DNA of 20,660 nt. It comes from Desulfovibrio sp. (GTDB taxonomy: Bacteria; Desulfobacterota; Desulfovibrionia; Desulfovibrionales; Desulfovibrionaceae). Numbering within the stretch: position 1 is the first letter of the stretch; each line of letters begins with the position of its first letter. The stretch lies in NCBI GenBank assembly GCA_003525525.1, contig DQED01000046.1:1-20660 (forward strand), in the 5' to 3' direction. Below the pieces are notes generated by a model that had not been told where the DNA came from, ran no database searches, and saw nothing but the letters and a program-made list of their open reading frames with translations. The position numbers and the translations under genes are program-made. Below are positions 12,611-19,110 of this stretch, piece after piece.

Positions 12611-14671
12611 ATGCCTACCACGCGGTGCAACAATCGGACATTCGACGCCCGGCCGGACCGCATTGACTTGCGCGATCGGTCCTATCAACCGAAACTGGTT
12701 TCTCTGCCAGCCCGTTTTCCCGACCTGAACAGTATCGATGAACATCTGCCCGCCTATGCCAAGGCCCTGGTCTTGGACCAAGGGCGCGAAGGCGCCTGCA
12801 CCGGTTTCGGCCTGGCGGCGACCGTCAACTATCTCCAGTGGCGAAACAACGGGTATTCACTTGAGGGGCTCAAATCGGTCAGTCCCCGGATGCTCTACCA
12901 TATGGCCCGGCTTTACGACGAATGGCCGGGCGAGGACTATGAGGGCTCGAGTTGCCGGGGCGCGATGAAGGGCTGGAACCGGCATGGCGTGTGCTCGGAG
13001 GACCTGTGGCCCTATCGCAACGCGACGGGCGCCCCCGAATTCATCGAACCCGCCCCCGGATGGACGCAGGAAGCGGCGCAGCGCCCCCTGGGGGCCTACT
13101 ACCGGATCGACAAGGCGAGCATCGGCGACCTCCAGTCCGCCATCGTGGAAGTCGGCGCCATCTACTGCTCGGCCAACGTGCATGATGGCTGGTTCATCGG
13201 AAAGACCGAGACCCCCCAAACCATCCCCTGGCAAAACAAGACGCAAGTGGGGGGACACGCCTTCGCGATCGTCGGCTATACCGAACACGGTTTCATCGTT
13301 CAGAATTCCTGGGGGCCGGACAAATGGGGGTATCATGGTTTCGCCATACTGAGCTACCAGGATTGGGTGTTCAACAGCACCGACGCCTGGGTCGCCGTAC
13401 TGGGAGCCCCCATGAGCGTGCTCGCCCCCGAAACGATCAGCCCCCGGTCGTTGCTGGACACGTCCTCCAGGCTGTGCGGTCCGGCCGGACTGGCATCGCC
13501 TCCCGGGCGGGGCTTCACCTACGTCAATCCCGACGTGCAGCCGCTGCCGGAAGACAAGGCCTATCTGTGCACCGTGGTGCTCGGAAACAACGGCATCCCC
13601 ATCAACCGCCTGCTCACCTCCGAGAACGCGGCCAAAGCAGTGGAGCGGGTCTGTCGCACCGAACCCGCCGCCTGGCTCGGCAACGAGCCCTCGGACAAGC
13701 CATGCAAGTTGGCCCTGTACGTGCATGGGGGCCTCAACAGCGAGGAGGACTCCGTTCGGCGCATCCGCATGCTGGCTCCCTGTTTTCGCGCCAACAAGAT
13801 CTATCCGCTCTTTCTCACGTGGAAGACGGGCGCCCTGGAAAGCATCGGCAACATCCTCGAAGATTCGACGCGGGACATTTTCCGTTCCCTGCCCTCCATG
13901 CGCGACGAGAGCGTGATGGACAAAGTCTGGGAAGCCCTGGACGAGGCCCGGGACCGGACCATCGAGGTGGCTTGCGAGCACTTGCTGGTCAAGCCCATCT
14001 GGTCCGAGATGAAGCAGAACGCAAACGCGGCGGCCTCTCCCGACGCGGGTCTGGCCATGCTGGCCGGTCATCTGGCCGCACTCAAGAAGCAGTTCCCGAA
14101 CCTCGAGATCCACCTGGCCGGTCATTCCGCCGGCGCCATCGTCCTGGGACCCCTGCTCTCCCTTCTGGGAGAGGCTGTTCCGGTCTCGACACTGACGCTT
14201 TTCGCTCCGGCCTGCACCGTGGAGTTCGCCGTCGCAACGTACGGCACGGCCATCAAAACCGGAAGGCTTCGGCCCGAGTCCGTGCATGTGGACATCATGA
14301 GCGACGAGCGCGAACGCGCCGACACCGTCGGCCCCTACGGCAAGTCCCTGCTCTATCTGGTGAGCCGGGCTCTGGAAGTCCGCCACAAGACCCCTCTGCT
14401 CGGCATGGAGTGGTCCTGGAAATTGAATTCTCCCGAAGGGCAGTGGAACAAGGATGTCTCGACCCGGCAGGCGCTCCAAGGCTGGGCCGAAAACACCAAG
14501 GGGATGAGCCTGCAGGTGCACGACAAGAGGCGAGAATACGTCTCCACGGGCGCGGGCAAGATCAGGCTGGCCCATGGTTCCTTCGACAACGACGTGAAAG
14601 TGGTCTCCAACATGCTGCAGCGTATCCGTGGCGGGGAGCTCCTGGCCGAGGTCGAGAACCTCGCTTACTGA
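12611..14671 (+). CDS. Papain-like (C1) peptidase fused to an alpha/beta hydrolase
   Basis: A 686-residue fusion. Residues about 30-265 form a C1-type cysteine peptidase with the full active site: Gln57 and Cys63 in DQGREGACTGFGLA, His216 in GGHAFAIVGY and Asn232 in VQNSWG. It lacks the propeptide of typical papains. Residues about 360-680 form an alpha/beta hydrolase: an HGG oxyanion segment (372-374), the nucleophile elbow GHSAG (Ser506), and probable acid and base residues Asp565 and His655. This half is likely an esterase or lipase. There is no signal peptide or membrane segment, so both act in the cytoplasm or need dedicated export. AAGGAG precedes the start. This gene is clearly GC-richer than the two before it. 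Substrates are unknown. Confidence 0.85.
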   Translation: MPTTRCNNRTFDARPDRIDLRDRSYQPKLVSLPARFPDLNSIDEHLPAYAKALVLDQGREGACTGFGLAATVNYLQWRNNGYSLEGLKSVSPRMLYHMARLYDEWPGEDYEGSSCRGAMKGWNRHGVCSEDLWPYRNATGAPEFIEPAPGWTQEAAQRPLGAYYRIDKASIGDLQSAIVEVGAIYCSANVHDGWFIGKTETPQTIPWQNKTQVGGHAFAIVGYTEHGFIVQNSWGPDKWGYHGFAILSYQDWVFNSTDAWVAVLGAPMSVLAPETISPRSLLDTSSRLCGPAGLASPPGRGFTYVNPDVQPLPEDKAYLCTVVLGNNGIPINRLLTSENAAKAVERVCRTEPAAWLGNEPSDKPCKLALYVHGGLNSEEDSVRRIRMLAPCFRANKIYPLFLTWKTGALESIGNILEDSTRDIFRSLPSMRDESVMDKVWEALDEARDRTIEVACEHLLVKPIWSEMKQNANAAASPDAGLAMLAGHLAALKKQFPNLEIHLAGHSAGAIVLGPLLSLLGEAVPVSTLTLFAPACTVEFAVATYGTAIKTGRLRPESVHVDIMSDERERADTVGPYGKSLLYLVSRALEVRHKTPLLGMEWSWKLNSPEGQWNKDVSTRQALQGWAENTKGMSLQVHDKRREYVSTGAGKIRLAHGSFDNDVKVVSNMLQRIRGGELLAEVENLAY

Positions 14672-14952
14672 CGCGAGCCGACCGCTCACGGCCGCCCGGA
14701 TGAACGCTGACGGCCCGGCCGATGGACGGCGTCCGGCGAGGTTGCACGCGCAACAACAAGGAAAGCCTCAATCTGCCGGCCGGGGCTTTCCCCTAAGGAT
14801 GGGGCAAAGTAACGAGAGGGATGTGTAACGGCTAAGGATGATGGACTCTTCATGATGGGCGTGCGAAGGAAAGAGCATTTGCTCGAACAGATCCCACATT
14901 GGGGAGAATGAAACGCGCGGTCAGCCTCTTGTCTGATGTAATTCGGACAGTT
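14672..14952. other. Non-coding 3' region of island B with hairpin
   Basis: GGAAAGCC (14760-14767) pairs with GGCTTTCC (14784-14791) around a 16-base loop. No T-run follows, so it is a weak terminator or an mRNA-stabilising hairpin. I see no gene in the remainder up to att site B. Confidence 0.45.
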
Positions 14953-15045
14953 GTGGAAACTTGTTGTAAAAAATGAACGATTTTAAAGAGTTAAAACATA
15001 TGACTCCGTGAGGGCGTGCCGGTTCGATTCCGGCCTCGGGTCCCA
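14953..15045 (+). other. att site B: diverged tRNA-Leu 3' fragment with element-end sequence
   Basis: Bases 15012-15041 are identical to 8731-8760 (variable-arm end, T-arm and acceptor strand of the tRNA), and a TTAAAA anticodon-loop remnant lies at 14991-14996. The region between them differs, and the discriminator position is C instead of A, so this copy has drifted or came from a related tRNA. The leading 44 bases are 34/44 identical to those before fragment A. It marks the junction between accessory DNA and the chromosome. Confidence 0.72.
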
Positions 15046-15054
15046 TGAAACAAG

Positions 15055-15097
15055 AGGTTGCGACGGTGGATGACGGCCGGACGCAGCCTTTTGTTCT
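15055..15097 (+). terminator. Terminator following tRNA fragment B
   Basis: AGGTTGCG (15055-15062) pairs with CGCAGCCT (15082-15089), followed by TTTTGTTCT. The left arm is identical to that after fragment A. The right arm differs by a base swap that keeps the stem paired through G-U. It may also stop transcription arriving from the radical SAM gene on the other strand. Confidence 0.7.
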
Positions 15098-15141
15098 CGG
15101 GCCAGCTTGCCAAGGGAGGCCCCAAAAATACAGGGCGCTTC

Positions 15142-16764
15142 TCACGCGGTCGGAGGGACGACCGCCGGGAGCGGCTCGATGACGGAGGGCGGCACGCAGG
15201 GCGGGTGGCTCTGCCTCGTCTCGGCCTGGGCCTGGATATGGCGGACGAATGAAAAGAGGTTTTCGCCCATGCCGCAGAGAACGAGATAGCGGCGCAGACG
15301 GCTGGGGTTGCGCCACGCAACGAGGGCCAATTGTCGCCAGAACTGCCAGCGCGCTACGCCGATCACCCCCTGCCGCCAGAGCAGGCGCAAAAGTGGCGTG
15401 AAATCCGGGCTGCGGTTTTTCTGGGCCACGGCCAGGGCCGGATCGGCTTTCGCCTTGGGCGCGGCCCCTGGCATGGAGGCCCGGGTCGGGCGCATGCCGA
15501 GCGTGGCCCGAAGCACCCTCCCCAGGTAGGCCCCCGGAGCGTAAAGGGCGCTTAGGGCCGAGACCTGTTCGGCGAAGATCGTCTCGATGGGCCGCAGGGG
15601 CGTGAAATTGGTCAGGGCGTCCCAGCCGCTTTCCGCGATGCCGTCGTGCAGCCGGCCTTCCGCCTTGAGCCTGTCCCACAGGGCGGTGAGGGGAAGGGCG
15701 CGCAGGACGTTGACCATGACCCACGGCAAATCCGCCGCCTCGGCAAAGGCCCGCATGCGCTCTCCGGCTCCGGCCTTTTCGCCGTCCATGCCGAGGATGA
15801 AGCTGCCGATGACGCTGAGGCCGTTGGCGTTTATGGCGCGCAGGGAATCGAGCAGCGGATTGCGCACGTTCTGGAGCTTGTGCGCGGCGGTCAGCACGTC
15901 CTCGTCCGGGGATTCGATGCCGACGAAGACATAGGAGAAATTGGCGGCGGTGAGCAGGTCGATCAGCGGGATGTCCTGGCCCAGGTTCACCGAGGCCTGG
16001 GTGATGAAATCGAAGGGCTCGCCGTGCCGGGCCTGCCATTCGATGATGCGCTCGAGCAGGGCCACGGCCCGGGGACGGTTGCCGATGAAGTTGTCGTCGG
16101 CCACGAATACCGTGCCGCGAAAGCCGAGCTGGCGGATGGCCTCCAGCTCGCCGAGGACCTGGTCCGGCGTCTTGTGGCGCGGGGTCCGTCCGAACAGGCT
16201 CACGATGTCGCAGAATTCGCAGGCGAAAGGACACCCCCGGGAGGTCTGGAGGGACATGGATTCGTAATCCCCAGGGTTGATGAGATCGAAGCGGGGCGCG
16301 GGCGATGCGGCCAGGGCGGGCTTGTCCGCGCACACGAACGTGCCGCCGGCGCGGCCGGCGGCAAGCGCGGCGACCATCTCCGGGATGGTGGTTTCCCCTT
16401 CGCCCTGGATGAGAAAGTCGCAGCCGGCGTCCAGCACCTCCTGGGGCGAGGTGGTGGGGTAGGCCCCCCCCGCTGCCGTGGCGATGCCGCGGGCCTTGGC
16501 CTCGGCGAGCAGCGCCAAAAGGCTTTCGCGCTGCACCAGCATGCCCGTGACGAGCAACAGATCGATTCCGTCCCAGTCCGCCTCGACCAGCGGTCGCACA
16601 TTGAGGTCAACCAGCCGGATATTCCAGTCCCCCGGCAGCAGGGCAGCCACGGTCAGCAGGCCAAGCGGCGGCAAGAGGGCCTTTTTTCCGGTCATGGCCA
16701 GGGTTTCGTGAAAGCTCCAAAACGACAAGGGCAATGGTGGGTTCAGCATGAGGACATTTTGCAT
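15142..16764 (-). CDS. B12-binding-type radical SAM protein with DUF4070
   Basis: A 540-residue radical SAM enzyme. Residues about 1-145 have the Rossmann-like cobalamin-binding fold layout (LNPPLPLSFWSFHE, then GGAYPTTSPQE and GEGETTIPEM), without a DxHxxG motif. The radical SAM core begins near 170 with Cys178, Cys182 and Cys185 (RGCPFACEFC), which bind the 4Fe-4S cluster. The C-terminal third resembles DUF4070, also found in the hopanoid methylase HpnP. The specific reaction cannot be named. It is the first chromosomal gene after the tRNA junction and is transcribed toward it. The start at 16764 has only a weak A-rich leader. The last 30 residues are Pro-rich and probably disordered. Confidence 0.85.
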   Translation of the reverse strand: MQNVLMLNPPLPLSFWSFHETLAMTGKKALLPPLGLLTVAALLPGDWNIRLVDLNVRPLVEADWDGIDLLLVTGMLVQRESLLALLAEAKARGIATAAGGAYPTTSPQEVLDAGCDFLIQGEGETTIPEMVAALAAGRAGGTFVCADKPALAASPAPRFDLINPGDYESMSLQTSRGCPFACEFCDIVSLFGRTPRHKTPDQVLGELEAIRQLGFRGTVFVADDNFIGNRPRAVALLERIIEWQARHGEPFDFITQASVNLGQDIPLIDLLTAANFSYVFVGIESPDEDVLTAAHKLQNVRNPLLDSLRAINANGLSVIGSFILGMDGEKAGAGERMRAFAEAADLPWVMVNVLRALPLTALWDRLKAEGRLHDGIAESGWDALTNFTPLRPIETIFAEQVSALSALYAPGAYLGRVLRATLGMRPTRASMPGAAPKAKADPALAVAQKNRSPDFTPLLRLLWRQGVIGVARWQFWRQLALVAWRNPSRLRRYLVLCGMGENLFSFVRHIQAQAETRQSHPPCVPPSVIEPLPAVVPPTA

Positions 16765-16927
16765 TGTCTTTTTTTGCTAGCACACTTGAAGCGGACCCAC
16801 CATGATTCATTTTCGTTGGTTCCCTCTTTACGGGCCGACAGCGCATGGCGACGACAGCCGCATGGGGACGCCAGACAGGGGAGCCGAGAGGCCGGCCTGG
16901 TCCTCTTCCAGGCGGCCCAGGAGGAAA

Positions 16928-16961
16928 CGCCCCGCCCCGGCGAACCGGGCGCGGGGCGCTT
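16928..16961. terminator. Strong GC hairpin between peroxiredoxin and radical SAM genes
   Basis: CGCCCCGC plus CCCGG (16928-16940) pair with CCGGG plus GCGGGGCG (16945-16958): 13 base pairs, a CGAA loop and one bulged C. On the minus strand it is followed by TTTCC, which fits a terminator for the peroxiredoxin gene ending at 16986. No gene is seen in the rest of 16765-16985. Confidence 0.7.
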
Positions 16962-16985
16962 TCGTTGTCGTCGCGCAGGCGACGG

Positions 16986-17630
16986 CTAGGGCATTTCGTT
17001 GTAGGATGCGTAGACGTTGCCCACCAGCTTTTCCGAGGGCGTGAGTGTCTTGCCGCCCGGGATCCATTTGGCCGGGCAGGCCTCGTTGGGGTTCGCGCGC
17101 AGGTAGATGTTGGCCTGGCACTTGCGCACCAGCTCGTCGGCGTTGCGCCCGACGTTGTAGAAGTTGACCTCCTTGGAGACCAGCACGCCATCGGGGTTGA
17201 TGATGAAGGTGCCACGCAGGGCCAGTCCCGTCTCCTCGTCGTAGACGCCGAAATACCGGGAAATCTGGCCGGTGGGGTCGGCCGCCATCTTGAAGCGCAC
17301 GTTTTCCAGCAGCTTCTCGCTGTTGCGCCAGGCCAGGTGCGCGAACTCGGTGTCCGTGGACACGGAGAAGACCTCGAAGCCCATCTTGGCCAGCTCCTCG
17401 TGCTTGGTGGCCAGATCGGCCAGCTCCGTGGGGCAGACGAAGGTGAAGTCGGCCGGGTAGAAGACCAGGATGATCCATTTGCCGGCTTTTTTGATCTCCT
17501 CGGTGGACATTTCGCCGAAAAAGCCTTCCGTGGGATCATAGACCTTCATGGTGAAATCCACGGTTTCCTGGCCGACGGCGGCTTCGGTCACTTCGACGCA
17601 GCATTCTTCTTCGTATTCGTGATCGTGCAT
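16986..17630 (-). CDS. AhpC/Prx1-type 2-Cys peroxiredoxin
   Basis: A 214-residue thiol peroxidase that reduces hydrogen peroxide, organic peroxides or peroxynitrite. The peroxidatic Cys66 lies in YPADFTFVCPTEL, with Thr63 and Arg139 (ALRGTF) completing the usual active site. The resolving Cys185 lies in NEACPAKW near the C-terminus. The N-terminus is extended by about 20 residues and starts with an acidic, His-containing stretch and a Cys pair (MHDHEYEEECC), which is unusual and could bind metal. AGAGG precedes the start. A hairpin CCGGG-AAAA-CCCGG (17657-17670) lies in the leader. Such enzymes protect anaerobes from oxygen exposure. No reductase gene is adjacent. Confidence 0.93.
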   Translation of the reverse strand: MHDHEYEEECCVEVTEAAVGQETVDFTMKVYDPTEGFFGEMSTEEIKKAGKWIILVFYPADFTFVCPTELADLATKHEELAKMGFEVFSVSTDTEFAHLAWRNSEKLLENVRFKMAADPTGQISRYFGVYDEETGLALRGTFIINPDGVLVSKEVNFYNVGRNADELVRKCQANIYLRANPNEACPAKWIPGGKTLTPSEKLVGNVYASYNEMP

Positions 17631-17867
17631 GGGTGAGACCTCTTTTTTTAAGGTTGCCGGGAAAACCCGGTAGGCTCATGGTAGCAGTGTATGGACCGCT
17701 CCGGGGCAAATAGCAAGGCGTCGCGCAAGCCTTGTTCCGTACGGCGTTCCTCCCGGCGCGGCGGAAGGGGGCGGAATACGTCCGGCCGCGCGCCTGGCGT
17801 CGTATGGACAAGCCCGGCCGGACCCGCTAGTTTCGCCATAGCCGGGGCATCCCCACAGGGAGGAAAC

Positions 17868-18224
17868 ATGGTCGAACCGGTCCGTTTGCGCCTTGCGACC
17901 CTTATTGCCGCCATCGCGCTCGCCGTATGCGCCTGTCCGCGTCCGGCGCTGTCCCAGCAGCAGGTCGATCCCTTCGGCGACTGCTGCATCACCCGCGTGG
18001 TCATGACCGCATACAACGCCTGGACCATCACCTGCGGCTCCTGCTCCGCGAATCCGGGCCAGTACCCCCTGACGCAGCCCGACCCGGCGAAGCTCGTCTA
18101 TGTCGGTCCAGGCGGCGTGTCCGCGGGCAGCCCCTACGACGCGGCCATGGCCGTATGCAAATGCCCTTCCCAGGACACCCGGCGTGCCAGGGAGAAGCAG
18201 ATGCGCACCTTCGACGGCAATTGA
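17868..18224 (+). CDS. Small Cys-rich exported protein of unknown function
   Basis: A 118-residue protein beginning at an ATG behind GGGAGG. Residues 5-29 form a signal peptide (basic start, hydrophobic LATLIAAIALAV, possible cut after ALS); VCAC could also act as a poor lipobox. The mature part has cysteines in pairs: CC near residue 40, CGSC near 57 and CKC near 98. These fit disulfides or metal binding. I do not recognise a family. The open frame extends upstream to 17691, but the leading part has no ribosome binding site. Its neighbours on the same strand include an SH3 lipoprotein, so an envelope role is likely. Confidence 0.7.
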   Translation: MVEPVRLRLATLIAAIALAVCACPRPALSQQQVDPFGDCCITRVVMTAYNAWTITCGSCSANPGQYPLTQPDPAKLVYVGPGGVSAGSPYDAAMAVCKCPSQDTRRAREKQMRTFDGN

Positions 18225-18270
18225 CGCCGCCGCGCGCACGGCGGCGAGTGCACCTGCCTTTTACGGCAGG
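18225..18270 (+). terminator. Two hairpins after the Cys-rich protein gene
   Basis: CGCCGCC (18225-18231) pairs with GGCGGCG (18240-18246) directly after the stop. CCTGCC (18253-18258) pairs with GGCAGG (18265-18270). Neither has a clear T-run, so termination is probable but not certain. Confidence 0.5.
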
Positions 18271-18335
18271 CGGGGGGCCGCGATGCGACCATCCCCGGGC
18301 GCAGGACCAATATGAATCGTTTTGTCCGGTATGGC

Positions 18336-18354
18336 AATAGGAATGATTCCTATT
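18336..18354. promoter_or_regulatory. Perfect palindrome, Fur/PerR-like operator candidate
   Basis: AATAGGAAT-G-ATTCCTATT is a perfect 9-1-9 inverted repeat in an otherwise GC-rich region, 60 bases upstream of the SH3 lipoprotein gene. Its core TAGGAAT-N-ATTCCTA has the 7-1-7 layout and the AAT-N-ATT centre of Fur-family boxes (Fur, PerR, Zur), though the outer bases differ from the Fur consensus. Confidence 0.45.
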
Positions 18355-18413
18355 TTCATAAAATAAGCGTTTCCTGTCCCGCCGGTTCGGCGGGACGCGC
18401 CAAGGAGGAGAGC

Positions 18414-18716
18414 ATGCTGCGCAAGATGCCTGCCAAGGCCTGCGCGTTGGCCCTGGCCGCGATCGTGGTCCTGACCGTCGGGTGCGCCGGCCGCGAACAG
18501 GCCGCCGTTTCCGCAAACGGCGGGGCGACCTACACGGTACGGGCGGCGCTGCTCAACCTGCTCGAATGCCCGAGCCTTTCCTGCACGGTGGTGGCGGACC
18601 TGCATTCCGGCGACAAGGTCGCGGTGCTGACGCCGGACATCAACGGCTGGTATCAGGTGCGCGAAGTGTCCACGGGGCGGGTGGGCTACGTGCTGTCGCG
18701 GTTCGTCGGGCCCTGA
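18414..18716 (+). CDS. SH3-domain lipoprotein
   Basis: A 100-residue protein starting behind AAGGAGGAG. The first 24 residues form a lipoprotein signal peptide with the likely lipidated Cys24 (VLTVGCAG). Residues 39-100 match a bacterial SH3 domain (YTVRAALLNLLECPS...VVADLHSGDKVAVL...GWYQVRE...GRVGYVLSRFV). These domains bind peptidoglycan or proteins at the envelope. Two cysteines in LECPSLSC could form a disulfide in the first loop. The gene stands alone behind a palindrome that may be a Fur-family operator. Confidence 0.85.
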   Translation: MLRKMPAKACALALAAIVVLTVGCAGREQAAVSANGGATYTVRAALLNLLECPSLSCTVVADLHSGDKVAVLTPDINGWYQVREVSTGRVGYVLSRFVGP

Positions 18717-18730
18717 TCGGCCTTGCTCAA

Positions 18731-18750
18731 GGGCGCGCCAGGGCGCGCCC
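18731..18750 (+). terminator. Terminator hairpin after the SH3 lipoprotein gene
   Basis: GGGCGCG (18731-18737) pairs with CGCGCCC (18744-18750) 14 bases after the stop codon. Only CCTTCCC follows, so it is a GC-strong, U-poor terminator. Confidence 0.5.
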
Positions 18751-19110
18751 CCTTCCCACGCTGTCGCCGGCCCAGGTCCGGTGCTCCCGTCTTCGGACAT
18801 CCCCATTTCCCTTCCTGCAGGTCCGGCGCGCCAGTCGCCGGACCTTGTCCGCGTCGGATTGCGGGAAGCGGCACGGCGGCACCCGTGCCGCAGGCCGTGC
18901 TGACGTTTTCGTGACGTTTTTTGGAACGCGGATGTCTTGTGAAAAAAAACATTTTCTTTTTGAAAATTCCGAAAAAGCGCGATTCCTCGGCCTCTGACCG
19001 CTAGGCATGACTTTGGTTTTCCGTTATATTGTTGTCAAATTGTAATTGATCGGGCTTCGTGTTTTTTCTCACAATGATTTCCGGCATCCATGCGGGAATA
19101 GGGAGGCTTC
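18751..19110. other. Intergenic region before the chemoreceptor gene
   Basis: No gene is supported. A perfect 10-bp hairpin, AGGTCCGGCG (18819-18828) with CGCCGGACCT (18836-18845), is the main structure. The part from about 18900 to 19080 is AT-rich with A and T runs and probably holds the chemoreceptor promoter, but I could not fix a clear -35/-10 or sigma28 pair. GGGAGG just before 19111 is the ribosome binding site. Confidence 0.5.

Larger units (their letters stand above)
8765..15045. mobile_element. Island B: three-gene cargo between two tRNA-Leu att fragments
   Basis: This 6.3-kb segment is bounded by tRNA-Leu 3' fragments at 8708-8764 and 14989-15045. It holds three co-directional genes (9075-11141, 11303-12361, 12611-14671) and no integrase, transposase or mobilization gene. 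By the logic of tRNA integration it is an older element, or the remains of one, pushed away from the tRNA by element A. The genes differ in base composition: the first two are clearly less GC-rich than the third and than the chromosomal flank. This indicates transfer and perhaps stepwise assembly. Confidence 0.6.

Noticed and set aside
12382..12666. 94-codon plus-strand frame between the two hydrolase genes
   Set aside because: It overlaps the next gene start by 56 bases, lacks a ribosome binding site and matches no family I know. It is kept only as a remark in the intergenic entry.
12857..14689. 610-codon minus-strand frame opposite the peptidase-hydrolase fusion
   Set aside because: High GC keeps the antisense frame open. 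The plus strand has two complete catalytic motifs and a ribosome binding site; the antisense frame has no motif.
14921..16333. 470-codon minus-strand frame overlapping the radical SAM gene
   Set aside because: Arg/Pro/Gly-rich shadow in another frame of 15142-16764, and its end reads through the tRNA fragment.
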